From an uncultured Alphaproteobacteria bacterium (GTDB taxonomy: Bacteria > Pseudomonadota > Alphaproteobacteria > HIMB59 > GCA-002718135), in NCBI GenBank assembly GCA_902594815.1, contig CACJNL010000009.1:1-59393 (forward strand): 59,393 bases of DNA, in the 5' to 3' direction. A program made the translations under genes and the position numbers. The notes under the pieces were generated by a model. It had not been told where the DNA came from and did no database searches. It saw only the letters and a list, made by a program, of their open reading frames with translations. Shown piece by piece: positions 44,754 through 54,680 of the stretch (the first letter of the stretch is position 1; the number at the start of each line of letters is the position of its first letter).

Positions 44754-45539
44754 ATGAACACTGATAAAATAACCAATTTACTTAATCAGGAAACTATCAA
44801 ATACTTATTTTCAATTTTTCATAATTACAAATCTGAAATTCGCTTGGTAGGTGGAAGTATAAGAGATGCTTTAATTGATAGAGACGTAAAAGATATAGAC
44901 TCAGCAACTCCTCTTGAACCAGATGAAGTATTGGATTTACTAAAGAAGCACAATATTGAATACGATGACTATGCGTTACGATATGGATCTATTATTGCTT
45001 ATCTAAATAATAAAAAAATTCAAATTACTACATTAAGAGAAGATATTAATCAGCTTGGAAGGCATACTTCCGTTTTATATACTAAAGATTGGAAAAAAGA
45101 CGCTGCAAGAAGAGATTTTACATTCAATGCGCTATATCTTGGTATTGATCTGACAGTATATGATTTTTACAATGGCGAAAAAGATTTAAAGCAAAAGAAA
45201 ATAAAATTTATTGGTGAAATTGAAGATAGAATAAAAGAAGATTATCTTAGAATATACAGATACTTTCGTTTTCTGGGTTTATTTGATCAACCTGACATAG
45301 ATAATACAACGCAGTCATTTGTTGAAAAATATATTCATGAGTCTTTAGTTGTTTTAACAAATGACGTCATACGTCAAGAAGTCTTAAAGATGTTTAATAT
45401 GCCTTTTCCATTGAACTGTTTCTTTCGATCACATGATAAATTCAAGTGGGTTGAAATTTTAAAAGAACATTTTATCAAAACTAATTATAATTTAGGTTTA
45501 GAGAAATGTCTTAATAGAATTGATAGGATTATAAATTGA
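44754..45539 (+). CDS. CCA tRNA nucleotidyltransferase/poly(A) polymerase-type protein, C-terminally short
   Basis: A 261-residue nucleotidyltransferase with the class II head and neck: RLVGGSIRDAL, the metal-site KDIDSAT, RRDFTFNALYL and the EDYLRIYRYFRFLG neck motif. Usual enzymes are about 390-420 residues; here the body and tail helices that grip the tRNA are mostly missing. The next gene starts 27 bp later, so no broken remainder is present. All tRNA-Ser ends here carry encoded CCA, so the enzyme may be a repair-only form. Activity is uncertain. Confidence 0.82.
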   Translation: MNTDKITNLLNQETIKYLFSIFHNYKSEIRLVGGSIRDALIDRDVKDIDSATPLEPDEVLDLLKKHNIEYDDYALRYGSIIAYLNNKKIQITTLREDINQLGRHTSVLYTKDWKKDAARRDFTFNALYLGIDLTVYDFYNGEKDLKQKKIKFIGEIEDRIKEDYLRIYRYFRFLGLFDQPDIDNTTQSFVEKYIHESLVVLTNDVIRQEVLKMFNMPFPLNCFFRSHDKFKWVEILKEHFIKTNYNLGLEKCLNRIDRIIN

Positions 45540-45566
45540 AAAGCAAAAATTAACTACTATTTGAGC

Positions 45567-46427
45567 ATGATGAGAAAAATTGTTGCTATCAAAGATTGTA
45601 TGAAGACTTTTGAAGGGGATGGCATTCCTGTAACAAGAGCTTTTCCTGTTCCTGAAATGAGAGAAAATGATCCATTTCTTTTATTTGATCACTTCGGACC
45701 AATAAATTATGAGCCAGGAGGAGCAACGGGTGTACCTGCCCATCCTCACTGTGGTTTTGAAGCGATAACATATTTATTAGGTGGGGAAGTTGAACATAAA
45801 GATTCATGGGGTGGTCAAGCGGCTATTGAAACTGGAGACATTCAATGGATGACAACAGGTTCAGGTCTCATTCATTCAGAATTAGTGACAGATAAATTTA
45901 AAAATAGTGGGGGAGTAATGCAGGGTTTACAGATTTGGGTAAACCTACCTCAAAAAAATAAAAAAGTAAAACCATCGTATCAACATATTAAAAAAAATGA
46001 CATCCCTACAATAGATGATGGTAATGATGTTTTAATAAAAGTATTGGTTGGTAAAGTTAAAAATATTTCTTCAGCTGTCCAAACATATTCCCCAGTTTCA
46101 ATCTTTGATGTTCAGTTTGCTACACCAAGCTTGATAGATGTAAATATCCCTGAAAATCAAACAGCAATGGTTTATGTAATAGACGGAGAGTTAAAGTTTC
46201 ATGAGGACAATCAAATTGCTAGAAACGGGCAGATGATTTATTTTGATCAGTCATCTGATATGATTAATTTAACATCCATTTCTCCCAATGGATCTTACTT
46301 AGTTTTAGCTGGTGAGCCTCTAAATGAACCTGTTGTTAGGTATGGGCCTTTTGTGACAAATACGGAAGGGGACATGAAACAAGCAATGTTAGATTACCAG
46401 AATGGCAAAATGGGAACGCTTAGTTAA
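45567..46427 (+). CDS. pirin family protein
   Basis: A 286-residue bicupin. The metal ligands are seen in HPHCGFE (His59, His61) and IHSE (His103, Glu105). The ATG at 45567 is preferred over an in-frame TTG at 45561. Bacterial pirins include quercetinase-like dioxygenases and redox regulators; the exact role is unknown. It converges with trmL (8 bp overlap). Confidence 0.9.
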   Translation: MMRKIVAIKDCMKTFEGDGIPVTRAFPVPEMRENDPFLLFDHFGPINYEPGGATGVPAHPHCGFEAITYLLGGEVEHKDSWGGQAAIETGDIQWMTTGSGLIHSELVTDKFKNSGGVMQGLQIWVNLPQKNKKVKPSYQHIKKNDIPTIDDGNDVLIKVLVGKVKNISSAVQTYSPVSIFDVQFATPSLIDVNIPENQTAMVYVIDGELKFHEDNQIARNGQMIYFDQSSDMINLTSISPNGSYLVLAGEPLNEPVVRYGPFVTNTEGDMKQAMLDYQNGKMGTLS

Positions 46428-46875
46428 TTTTATTAGTTTGTCGAAGACCCTCCCCAATAACTAATGCTACAGAACTACTTAAGTTAATTGATCGAACCCC
46501 TTCTTTCATAGGTATAGTTAATCGGTGATCAACTAACTTATGAATCTCTTCCGGCACGCCAGCGCTTTCCCTTCCAAATAAAAGAATATCAGAGGAGTGA
46601 AATTCAAATTTATAGAAGCTTTGACTAACCTTGGTTGTCATCAATATTAATCGAAATTTATTTTTTTTTGTCCAATTGTAAAAATGCTGCCAATCAATAT
46701 GCTTTTTGTATTCGATGTGATTTATATAGTCCATTGCGCTTCTTTTGAATTTTTTGTCATCAAAAATAAAGCCTGTTGGCTCAATAATATCTACCGGAAC
46801 ACCTAAGCATGCACCTAGACGAAAAATATTGCCAGCATTTTGAGGTATGTCAGGTTGATAAAGAGCAATTCTCAT
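46420..46875 (-). CDS. trmL: tRNA (cytidine(34)-2'-O)-methyltransferase
   Basis: A 151-residue SPOUT methyltransferase that 2'-O-methylates the wobble base of leucine tRNAs. It has the N-terminal YQPDIPQNAGNIFRLGA, LLFGRESAGVPEEI and the knot end IPMKEGVRSINLSSSVAL, all typical of TrmL/YibK. Length is right for the minimal family. It is divergent from petA. Confidence 0.94.
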   Translation of the reverse strand: MRIALYQPDIPQNAGNIFRLGACLGVPVDIIEPTGFIFDDKKFKRSAMDYINHIEYKKHIDWQHFYNWTKKNKFRLILMTTKVSQSFYKFEFHSSDILLFGRESAGVPEEIHKLVDHRLTIPMKEGVRSINLSSSVALVIGEGLRQTNKIN

Positions 46876-46970
46876 GCTTTCTTGTCTACATTATTTTTAT
46901 GATTGCGTCACGCTGGCACACATAATTTGGTATTTTTTTTCGAATTTAAGCTATAAGAGAAAATCAATTT

Positions 46971-47498
46971 ATGGCAGAAAATTCCAACAATAAAAGAAGA
47001 GACTTTCTACAATTAAGTACTGTTACAATCGGCGCAGTTGGAACAGCTGCATTCATTTGGCCTTTCTTGAAAAGTATGAATCCTGCAGAGGATACAATAG
47101 CGCTGGGGACTACTGAGGTTGATGTAAGTCAAATAGAAGAGGGGCAAAGTATTACAGTTAAATGGCGAGGAAAGCCTGTATTCATTCGTAAAAGAACAAA
47201 AGATGAAATAGATGAAGCAAAAACTGTCAACATGTCTGATTTAAAAGATCCTGAGGAAGATGTTGACCGTGTAAAAAAAGATGAGTGGTTAGTGCTTGTT
47301 GGAGTATGTACCCACTTAGGTTGTGTTCCACTTGGACAAAAATTAACTGACTCAAAAGGTGAATACAACGGCTGGTATTGTCCATGCCACGGATCACACT
47401 ATGATACATCTGGTAGAATAAGAAAAGGACCTGCTCCTGAAAATCTTGCAGTACCTCCTTATTCCTTTTTAAACGACACAACGATTAAGATTGGTTAG
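46971..47498 (+). CDS. petA: ubiquinol-cytochrome c reductase Rieske iron-sulfur subunit
   Basis: A 175-residue Rieske protein of the bc1 complex. A twin-arginine-type start ([11 protein letters not shown]) precedes the membrane anchor (about 17-34). The 2Fe-2S ligands are Cys113/His115 (CTHLGC) and Cys137/His140 (CPCHGSH), with the Cys118-Cys139 disulfide. It passes electrons from ubiquinol to cytochrome c1. It is the first gene of petABC; a weak promoter-like pair (TTGGTA at 46927, TATAAG at 46952) lies upstream. Confidence 0.97.
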   Translation: MAENSNNKRRDFLQLSTVTIGAVGTAAFIWPFLKSMNPAEDTIALGTTEVDVSQIEEGQSITVKWRGKPVFIRKRTKDEIDEAKTVNMSDLKDPEEDVDRVKKDEWLVLVGVCTHLGCVPLGQKLTDSKGEYNGWYCPCHGSHYDTSGRIRKGPAPENLAVPPYSFLNDTTIKIG

Positions 47499-47503
47499 AA
47501 CAT

Positions 47504-48769
47504 ATGAGTGGTAATTCAGAACCTAGAAAATATAAAAATCCTGTTTTAAATTGGATCGAATTTCGACTTCCAATAATTTCTTATTTTGAAAAAGAGTATG
47601 GCGATTATCCAATGCCAAAAAACTGTAATTATTTTTGGAGCTTTGGAGCCTTAGCAACAATTACATTAGTTACAATGATTGTTAGCGGAATTTTTCTTGC
47701 GATGAACTATACCCCACATACTGAAATGGCTTTTGATAGTGTTGAGAGAATCATGAGAGATGTTAACTATGGATGGCTATTAAGATATATTCATTCAAAC
47801 GGAGCAGCATTTTTCTTTATTATCGTTTACATTCATATTGTGAGAGGCATGTATTATGGTTCCTATAAATATCCAAGAGAACTGAATTGGATTTTAGGTG
47901 TATTTATATATCTTTTGATGATGGCAACTTCATTTCTCGGATACACACTTCCGTGGGGACAAATGTCTTACTGGGGTGCTACGGTAATCACAAATTTATT
48001 TAGCGCGATTCCATTCATAGGAGAAGGATTAAAGACTTGGTTACTTGGTGATTATACTGTTGGCAATGCTACCTTAAATAGATTTTTTGCTCTCCACTAT
48101 GTCCTTCCTTTTGTGATTTTTGGTGTTGTTGGCTTACATGTGGCGGCGGTCCACGTTCATGGATCAAACAATCCTGCAGGGATAGATATTAGATCCAAAA
48201 ATGATACTGTAAACTTTTTTCCATACATGCTAATTAAAGACACGATTGCTGTTTGTGTATTTGGTGTGCTTATTTCGGCAGTGATATTTTTTGGGCCAAA
48301 CTTAATGGCAGAAGTTGATAATTATATACCAGCTGACCCTTTAGTCACTCCTGCTCACATTGTTCCAAATTGGTATTTAGCTCCATTCTATGCAATTTTG
48401 CGAGCTGTACCTGATAAGTTAGGTGGGGTGGCATTAATGTTTGGCGCAATTGCAATTCTTTTTGTGCTTCCATGGTTAGATACATCAAAAGTCAGAAGTT
48501 GTAATTTTAGACCAATGTACAAATGGTTCATGATGCTATTTTTTGTAAACTTTTTTGTTCTTGGTTATGTTGGAATGTTACCTGCTGAAGGTTTATATCT
48601 TATAATTGCAAGAGTTGGGCTGGTATATTATTTTGGTTTCTTCCTCATTATTACTCCATTTGTTGGATGGATTGAAAAACCAAAGACACTTCCTGCAAGT
48701 ATAAGTGATGTTTATTTAGGTGGTGGTAAAGAGTCACCATTACCTGCTAGTCAAAAAGAAATTCATTAG
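47504..48769 (+). CDS. petB: cytochrome b of the bc1 complex
   Basis: A 421-residue cytochrome b with eight membrane helices. The two haem-b ligand pairs lie in helix B (YIHSNGAAFFFIIVYIHIV) and helix D (HYVLPFVIFGVVGLHVAAVH). A PVTP-like Qo loop appears as DPLVTPAHIVPNWY (PEWY equivalent PNWY). It carries the Q-cycle quinone sites. The gene is 5 bp after petA and 0 bp before petC. Confidence 0.97.
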   Translation: MSGNSEPRKYKNPVLNWIEFRLPIISYFEKEYGDYPMPKNCNYFWSFGALATITLVTMIVSGIFLAMNYTPHTEMAFDSVERIMRDVNYGWLLRYIHSNGAAFFFIIVYIHIVRGMYYGSYKYPRELNWILGVFIYLLMMATSFLGYTLPWGQMSYWGATVITNLFSAIPFIGEGLKTWLLGDYTVGNATLNRFFALHYVLPFVIFGVVGLHVAAVHVHGSNNPAGIDIRSKNDTVNFFPYMLIKDTIAVCVFGVLISAVIFFGPNLMAEVDNYIPADPLVTPAHIVPNWYLAPFYAILRAVPDKLGGVALMFGAIAILFVLPWLDTSKVRSCNFRPMYKWFMMLFFVNFFVLGYVGMLPAEGLYLIIARVGLVYYFGFFLIITPFVGWIEKPKTLPASISDVYLGGGKESPLPASQKEIH

Positions 48770-49525
48770 ATGATAAAAATATTAATATTAATTTTAACTC
48801 TAATTTTTACATTTAACGTTCATGCTGCTGAATCAAATAAAGGATCTATGCCAAAACATGAATGGTCATTCAACGGTATAACAGGAACCTTTGATAGAGC
48901 TGCATTGCAACGAGGTTTTAAGGTTTATAGAGAAGTTTGTGCCGGATGCCATTCAATGAAATTGCTCTACTATAGAGATCTTTTGGACATAGGATTTTCT
49001 GAAGCGCAAGTAAAAGCTATTGCAGCTGAGCATGATGTCTTAGACGGCCCTAATGATGAAGGTGAGATGTTTGAAAGACCGGCGCGTCCTGCAGATAGAT
49101 TTGTTAATCCTTATCTAAATGATAATGAAGCAAGAGCTAATAACAATGGTGCTTATCCACCTGACCTAAGCGTTATCACAAAGGCTAGAAGATACGGTGA
49201 AGACTATATATATAATTTATTAATGGGTTATGAAGATGCTCCTGAGGAAATAGAAGTGGGCGATGGCATGTATTATAATAAATGGATGGATGGTAATCAA
49301 ATTGCTATGCCTGCACCAATTTACGATGGTAGTGTGGATTATGATGATGGAACAGACAATAATGCTGCTCAATTATCTGAAGATGTTGTTACGTTTTTAA
49401 AATGGTCAGCTGAGCCTGAGCTTGAGGTAAGAAAGAATTTAGGTATCAAAGTTATTTTATTTTTCTTAGTCCTTGGCACAGTAGTGTATTTGGCAAAAAA
49501 TAGATTATGGAGGGAAGTGCACTAA
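48770..49525 (+). CDS. petC: cytochrome c1
   Basis: A 251-residue c-type subunit of the bc1 complex. A signal peptide (1-19, ...FNVHA) precedes the haem site CAGCH (57-61). The axial Met is probably in IAMPAP, and a C-terminal anchor helix (about 225-243) ends in KNRLWREVH. It hands electrons to a soluble or anchored cytochrome c such as the one encoded at 23210-23755. It converges with ychF (4 bp overlap). Confidence 0.96.
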   Translation: MIKILILILTLIFTFNVHAAESNKGSMPKHEWSFNGITGTFDRAALQRGFKVYREVCAGCHSMKLLYYRDLLDIGFSEAQVKAIAAEHDVLDGPNDEGEMFERPARPADRFVNPYLNDNEARANNNGAYPPDLSVITKARRYGEDYIYNLLMGYEDAPEEIEVGDGMYYNKWMDGNQIAMPAPIYDGSVDYDDGTDNNAAQLSEDVVTFLKWSAEPELEVRKNLGIKVILFFLVLGTVVYLAKNRLWREVH

Positions 49526-50622
49526 ACATTAAAGAGAAAGTGCATTACATCGCCGTTTTTTACAATATAATCCTTACCCTCCTGCCTTAGTTTTCCTGCA
49601 TCTCTGCTGCCTGCTTCACCTTTGAATTTTATGAAGTCATGATAAGCAACAGTTTCTGCTCTGATAAAACCTTTTTCAAAGTCACTGTGTATTTTCCCTG
49701 CGGCCTGTGGAGCTAGAGTGTTTTTATTAATTGTCCATGAACGTGTTTCTTTGGGTCCGCAGGTAAAATAATTAATCAAATTAAGTAGATCATAACCACT
49801 TGTAATTACTTTTGTTAAAGTCGTACTATTAAGGCCCATTTCTTTAATCATCTCAAGCTTTTCTTCATTATCTTCTAATTCAGCAATTTGAGATTCAATT
49901 GACGCAGAAACAATAACAGAATTGTGATTATTTTTTAAAGCGTACTCATTTACTTTATTAGATAATTCATTTCCATTTTGAACAGAGTTTTCATCAACAT
50001 TACAGATATATAACATTGGTTTAGTTGTAATTAAGTTCAATGTTTTGATAAATAAATTATCTTCTTCAGAATATTCATCTTTATTCAAATTATTGATACC
50101 ACTTAAATTGTTCAAGAGTTTGTCAATTATCTCGATTTGATTTTTGATAATTTTATCACCTTGTTTAGATTTTTTTTCTAGAGAATTTTTTTTTGTTTCT
50201 AACGTTTCAATATCTGCTAATTGAAGCTCTGTATTAATTGTTTCAATATCATTAAGAGGATCAATCGTGCTTGATACATGAGTAATGTTTTCATCCTCAA
50301 AACATCGAACAACATGTGCAATTGCATCAACTTCTCTTATATGACCTAAAAATTTATTACCTAATCCTTCTCCCTTGGAGGCACCTTGAACAAGTCCAGC
50401 AATATCAACAAAATCCATATAGGAGGGAATTATTTTTTCGCTTTTTCCTATTTCGCCAAGTATTTTTAATCTTTCATCAGGAACAGCGACTCTTCCTACG
50501 TTAGGTTCAATAGTAGCAAATGGATAATTTGCCGCCTCAGCTTTATTGGACTCAGTAAGAGCGTTAAATAAAGTTGATTTTCCAACATTTGGCAAACCAA
50601 TAATACCGCATTTAAAACCCAT
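49522..50622 (-). CDS. ychF: redox-regulated ATPase YchF
   Basis: A 366-residue Obg-family P-loop protein that prefers ATP. Walker A is GLPNVGKST (9-17), G3 is DIAGLVQGASKGEGLG, and the usual NKxD is replaced by NVDE as in YchF. A coiled coil (about 125-200) and the C-terminal TGS-like domain (FTCGPKETRSW ... NGDVMHFLFNV) follow. It is linked to ribosomes and oxidative stress. It overlaps pth by one base. Confidence 0.96.
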   Translation of the reverse strand: MGFKCGIIGLPNVGKSTLFNALTESNKAEAANYPFATIEPNVGRVAVPDERLKILGEIGKSEKIIPSYMDFVDIAGLVQGASKGEGLGNKFLGHIREVDAIAHVVRCFEDENITHVSSTIDPLNDIETINTELQLADIETLETKKNSLEKKSKQGDKIIKNQIEIIDKLLNNLSGINNLNKDEYSEEDNLFIKTLNLITTKPMLYICNVDENSVQNGNELSNKVNEYALKNNHNSVIVSASIESQIAELEDNEEKLEMIKEMGLNSTTLTKVITSGYDLLNLINYFTCGPKETRSWTINKNTLAPQAAGKIHSDFEKGFIRAETVAYHDFIKFKGEAGSRDAGKLRQEGKDYIVKNGDVMHFLFNV

Positions 50623-51182
50623 TATTTGTTCTCTGATAGTTTTGTTAAAAAAAGACCTGTATCACTTAAAACAAGTTCAAAGTTTTGTGTAATATTATTT
50701 AGTTGTTTGTTAATTATATCTTTTTCAGTTTCATTAAACTTATTTAGTACATAATTTGAAACGAGATGCTTTTCTCCAGGATGATCAATACCAATGCGAA
50801 TTCTATAGTAATCATTTCCAATCATTTCATCAATATTTGAAAGACCATTATGACCACCATTACCTCCACCTACTTTTACTTTTACCTTCCCTAACTCTAG
50901 GTCTAAATCATCGTGGACTATAAATATTCTATTTTTTTCAATTTTATAAAAATTCATTACTTCTCTTATTGGCTGTCCAGATAAATTCATGAAATTTAAA
51001 GGCTTCAATAGAAAGCAAGAATTATTATTAATAACACCTTTAAAAATTTCTTTTTTTGAATCTTTTTTATATGAAATAAAATTATAAAAACTAACAAGTT
51101 TATCAATTAAGGCAAAACCAATGTTATGTCTTGTATCAATATATTCTTTACCTGGATTTCCCAGACCACATATTAAAAACAT
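50622..51182 (-). CDS. pth: peptidyl-tRNA hydrolase
   Basis: A 186-residue Pth recycling peptidyl-tRNAs. Catalytic His19 is in YIDTRHNIG, Asn9 in GLGNPG, and the Asp lies in FIVHDDLDL near 91; GGNGGHNGL is also conserved. The rplY-pth-ychF order on the minus strand is common. Confidence 0.96.
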   Translation of the reverse strand: MFLICGLGNPGKEYIDTRHNIGFALIDKLVSFYNFISYKKDSKKEIFKGVINNNSCFLLKPLNFMNLSGQPIREVMNFYKIEKNRIFIVHDDLDLELGKVKVKVGGGNGGHNGLSNIDEMIGNDYYRIRIGIDHPGEKHLVSNYVLNKFNETEKDIINKQLNNITQNFELVLSDTGLFLTKLSENK

Positions 51183-51200
51183 AATTAATTATAAAGTATT

Positions 51201-51884
51201 TTACTTAGATTCTTCTTTAGAGTCTTCTTTGTTATCTTCTTTTTTATCTTCTTTTTTATCTTCAGATTTTTCTTCTTTAGACTCTTCGCCAGCTTCTTCT
51301 TCAGCCTTTTCTGGTTTTGTCTCAACTTCTACAGTTGGAGGGACCAAAGTAGCTATAACAAAGTCTCTGTCTGTAATAGTAGGTTTAACACCCTCTGGAA
51401 GATCAATATTGCTTATTTTAATTGAGTCACCAATTTCACTCACTATGAGGTCAAACTGCAATTTATCAGGAATATTATTTGCATTACAATTAAGTTCAAC
51501 TTCACGTCTAACCAAGTTTAGAACTCCACCTTTTTTAAGACCTGGGCAAGTTTCTTGATTCAAAAATTCTACAGGTACCTCAACAGTTACTTTTGTATCG
51601 TTTTGAACTCTTAAAAAATCAAAATGAATTAGTTTATCAGTTACTGGATGATACTGTAATTGTTTAGGAAGAACCTTTTCCGATTTTCCCTCAATATCAA
51701 TATCTAAAATTGTAGAGTAAAAAGATCCTGTGTGCATCAGCTTCTGGAGAATCTTATTTTCAAAAGCAATTTTAGTAGGTTCAGTTCCTTTGCCATAAAC
51801 AATTCCAGGAACCATACCTTTGCTAAGTAATGAAAACGTAGAGCCAGTATCTTTAGACCTTTCAATAACTTTATATTTTTCCAT
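51201..51884 (-). CDS. rplY: 50S ribosomal protein bL25/general stress protein Ctc
   Basis: A 227-residue long-form bL25. The N-terminal domain (about 1-90) binds 5S rRNA and the C-terminal TL5-like domain runs about 95-190 with LNLVRREVELNCNANNIPD. The last 35 residues are a low-complexity Lys/Glu/Asp tail made of DKKED/SKEES repeats, seen in DNA as repeated TTCTTTTTTATC units near 51225-51270. It lies 19 bp before pth. Confidence 0.95.
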   Translation of the reverse strand: MEKYKVIERSKDTGSTFSLLSKGMVPGIVYGKGTEPTKIAFENKILQKLMHTGSFYSTILDIDIEGKSEKVLPKQLQYHPVTDKLIHFDFLRVQNDTKVTVEVPVEFLNQETCPGLKKGGVLNLVRREVELNCNANNIPDKLQFDLIVSEIGDSIKISNIDLPEGVKPTITDRDFVIATLVPPTVEVETKPEKAEEEAGEESKEEKSEDKKEDKKEDNKEDSKEESK

Positions 51885-51902
51885 ATTAATTTATTTTAAT
51901 TT

Positions 51903-52838
51903 TTAATCAAAAAGAGCCGAAACAGAAGAATCACTGTTGATCCTTTTTATGGCCTCCCCCATTAAAGGAGCAATGCTAATATGTCTAATATTTTTTGTAT
52001 TTTTTACATCATTTGATGCTTCTATGCTGTCAGTCAGAACTAATTCCTTGATAGCAGAGTTTTCAATTCTTTTTAGAGCTTCACCAGATAAGACCCCATG
52101 AGCAATATATGAGTATATTTCTTTAGCGCCACTATCCTTAAGGGCTTTTGCTGCATTACAAAGTGTTCCAGCAGAGTCAGCAATATCGTCCAGTAAAATA
52201 CATGTTTTGTCTTTTACATCCCCAATAATATTCATAACTTCAGACTCACCAGCTTTTTCTCTTCTTTTGTCAGCTATAGCTAGTCCAGCGTTCATTCTTT
52301 TTGCAAAAGCTCTTGCTCTAACGACACCACCAACATCTGGAGATGCGATCACTAGATTACTCTCATTGGAAAATTTTTCTTTCATATCTTTGATTATTGG
52401 TGGAGCAGAAAAAATATTATCTAGAGGAATATCAAAAAACCCCTGAATTTGACCTGCGTGTAAATCCATGGTTAATACTCTGTCAGCTCCAGCTGAAGTA
52501 ATTAAGTTTGCAACAAGTTTTGCCGTTATTGGAGTCCTAGGACCTGTTTTTCTATCTTGTCTAGCATATCCATAATAAGGAATGACAGCAGTTATTCTTT
52601 TTGCTGAACCTCTTTTGGCAGCATCTATTGTAATTAATAACTCCATTAGGTGATCGTTTGCAGGGTGAGATGTTGATTGAATAATAAAGACATCTTCCCC
52701 TCTGATATTTTCATTAATTTCTACAAATATTTCTCTATCAGCAAATCTTCTTAGCGATGTATCAGCTAATGATACACCATTATAGGCGCAAATTGCTTCT
52801 GCTAAACTCTGATTACTGTTGCCTGCAATAATTTTCAT
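51903..52838 (-). CDS. prs: ribose-phosphate pyrophosphokinase
   Basis: A 311-residue PRPP synthetase. It has the [18 protein letters not shown] region, the ATP-site [11 protein letters not shown] and the PRPP-binding loop DDIADSAGT (217-225), where DDIVDTAGT is usual, plus TMDLHAGQ. It makes PRPP for nucleotide, histidine and tryptophan synthesis. It lies upstream of rplY (18 bp gap). Confidence 0.96.
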   Translation of the reverse strand: MKIIAGNSNQSLAEAICAYNGVSLADTSLRRFADREIFVEINENIRGEDVFIIQSTSHPANDHLMELLITIDAAKRGSAKRITAVIPYYGYARQDRKTGPRTPITAKLVANLITSAGADRVLTMDLHAGQIQGFFDIPLDNIFSAPPIIKDMKEKFSNESNLVIASPDVGGVVRARAFAKRMNAGLAIADKRREKAGESEVMNIIGDVKDKTCILLDDIADSAGTLCNAAKALKDSGAKEIYSYIAHGVLSGEALKRIENSAIKELVLTDSIEASNDVKNTKNIRHISIAPLMGEAIKRINSDSSVSALFD

Positions 52839-52881
52839 TAATGTTTTTCATCAATATATAAGTATAAAAATAGTTCAAGAA

Positions 52882-53646
52882 TTAAGTCAGAGAGATTAAG
52901 TTAATAAGTCTTCCTGTAGTTTTTTCATTTTGATGTTTAGCTCTTCTATAGCTAAAAAATAGTCTTTCGTGTGCATAAGTATCAAGATTTATATTGTGAA
53001 TATTTTTTATACCTAACTCTTTAAGCTGGTAATTTATTAAACCCCTAAGATTAAAAAAAGATTTATTCATATTTTTTTTAGTAAAAAATTTTGAATAATT
53101 TTTATTCTTTTTAATAAATTTTTTTTCAAAACTTATATCAACTTCATAATTTTTTTTATTTAAGCAAGGTCCAACAATAGCTGTAATATTTTTTAAATTA
53201 ATTTTATGTTTACGAAACAAATTTACAGCTTTTTTAGAAATATTTTTAAGCGTACCTTTCCAACCTGAGTGTAAACAGCAAACAAACCTATTTTTATTAT
53301 CATAAATAAAAATAGGCGCACAATCTGCAGTTAAAACGCCCAAAACTATATTATTTAATGATGTCATCATTCCATCAGCTTCAATTTTTTTATTGATATT
53401 AGAATTATTAATTAGAACTACTTTAGAAGAGTGTATTTGACTGATTAAGATTAATTTTTTATTTTGTAACCCCAAATTTTTTAGAGCCTTTTGTCTGTTT
53501 TTAAGAACTAATTTTTTATTATCACCATTAGAAATACTACAGTTAAGTGATCTAAAGTCATTTTTTGAGAAACCATTAAGTCTGGTAAAAAACCCATGGG
53601 TGACTTTAGCTTTTTTGATAATATGATAATTTTTAATTAAAGACAT
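52882..53646 (-). CDS. pgeF: purine nucleoside phosphorylase/peptidoglycan editing factor (PgeF, YfiH)
   Basis: A 254-residue DUF152/laccase-domain protein. Metal ligands His72 (QIHSSKV), Cys109 (TADCAP) and His126 (CLHSGWKG) are conserved. Members act as purine nucleosidases/phosphorylases and edit peptidoglycan precursors. It overlaps the upstream MidA gene by 10 bp. Confidence 0.93.
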   Translation of the reverse strand: MSLIKNYHIIKKAKVTHGFFTRLNGFSKNDFRSLNCSISNGDNKKLVLKNRQKALKNLGLQNKKLILISQIHSSKVVLINNSNINKKIEADGMMTSLNNIVLGVLTADCAPIFIYDNKNRFVCCLHSGWKGTLKNISKKAVNLFRKHKINLKNITAIVGPCLNKKNYEVDISFEKKFIKKNKNYSKFFTKKNMNKSFFNLRGLINYQLKELGIKNIHNINLDTYAHERLFFSYRRAKHQNEKTTGRLINLISLT

Positions 53647-54680
53647 GATGTAATTAAAACTTTAAAAATATCTCCCATTTGAGAATTGTCCACAAGTCTC
53701 TCATACTCTAATTCTATTTTTTTTGAAACTATCTGATCTTTATTTTTTTGTAACTGCTCCTTCCTTTCTTTTAGGCCATAACCTAATAAAAATTCTCTTT
53801 GATTGCTAAATAATTCTAATTTTAAACTGTTGTCATTTGCAACTGTAATTAATTCATCAAAATCAACATGAGCTGTAATATCTTGATTTCCAAGATTTTC
53901 AAACAAGTGGGTTTTTTTATGTTTATGGATAGTCTGTAGTGAGAAATTTTTAGGTAGTATCTTGTACCCATAGTCTATTGTTAAAAAAACCCCTTTATTG
54001 TTTTTTATAGACCTGCAAACTTTGTTAAAATAATTCCTTCTTGAATTCGAAATTTCAGCTATTTTAACATTGTTATATTTTGCTAATATTCGCAAAAACT
54101 TTGGATCATTTATTTGTTCAGCTTCAAAATGAAATATTTTTTGTGAACTATTGTATTTTATAAATTTCTCATACCATTGATGTTTTTTAAAAAATTGCCT
54201 GATGGGAAAACAATCAAAGAATTCATTGGAAAAAACTATTAAGGGTTTTTTATCTTTTATATCAAAGTCTTTAAGCCAAGTTATATTTTTAATATTTAAT
54301 TTCGAAAATCTCTCCTTTTGATTTTCAATCAAAGACTCATTTTTTTCAATTAAAAAAAGTTTTATTGAATTAAGAAAATCTTTATTTATCTTCGCTGTAC
54401 GGATGATGTCCTCAATTAAAGTTCCTTTTCCTGGGCCTAACTCGACTAAATTAAATTCTCTTTGAATATTTTTTTCCCAAAAATTTATTAAATATGCTCC
54501 TATGATTTCTCCAAACATTTGAGATATTTCTGGCGATGTTATAAAATCGTTTTTTTGACCAATAGGGTCATAATTGATGTAGTAACCATCATTACTAAAT
54601 TGACAAAGTTCAATAAATTCATCAACATTAATTCTCCCTTTTTTTGTTATTTGGGAAATAATCAAATCATCAATTTTCAT
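53637..54680 (-). CDS. MidA/NDUFAF7-type SAM-dependent methyltransferase
   Basis: A 347-residue class I methyltransferase of the DUF185/MidA family. An N-terminal IELCQFSNDGYYI block is followed by the SAM-binding VELGPGKGTL and by NEFFDCFPIRQF. The mitochondrial homologue NDUFAF7 methylates an arginine in complex I, so a role in respiratory complex assembly is plausible. It overlaps lgt and pgeF. Confidence 0.9.
   Translation of the reverse strand: MKIDDLIISQITKKGRINVDEFIELCQFSNDGYYINYDPIGQKNDFITSPEISQMFGEIIGAYLINFWEKNIQREFNLVELGPGKGTLIEDIIRTAKINKDFLNSIKLFLIEKNESLIENQKERFSKLNIKNITWLKDFDIKDKKPLIVFSNEFFDCFPIRQFFKKHQWYEKFIKYNSSQKIFHFEAEQINDPKFLRILAKYNNVKIAEISNSRRNYFNKVCRSIKNNKGVFLTIDYGYKILPKNFSLQTIHKHKKTHLFENLGNQDITAHVDFDELITVANDNSLKLELFSNQREFLLGYGLKERKEQLQKNKDQIVSKKIELEYERLVDNSQMGDIFKVLITSCL

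Noticed and set aside
46913-46926. Single GGCACACATAA before petA, like the cassette motif
   Set aside because: Only one half of the pair, no tRNA piece and no island nearby; probably chance.
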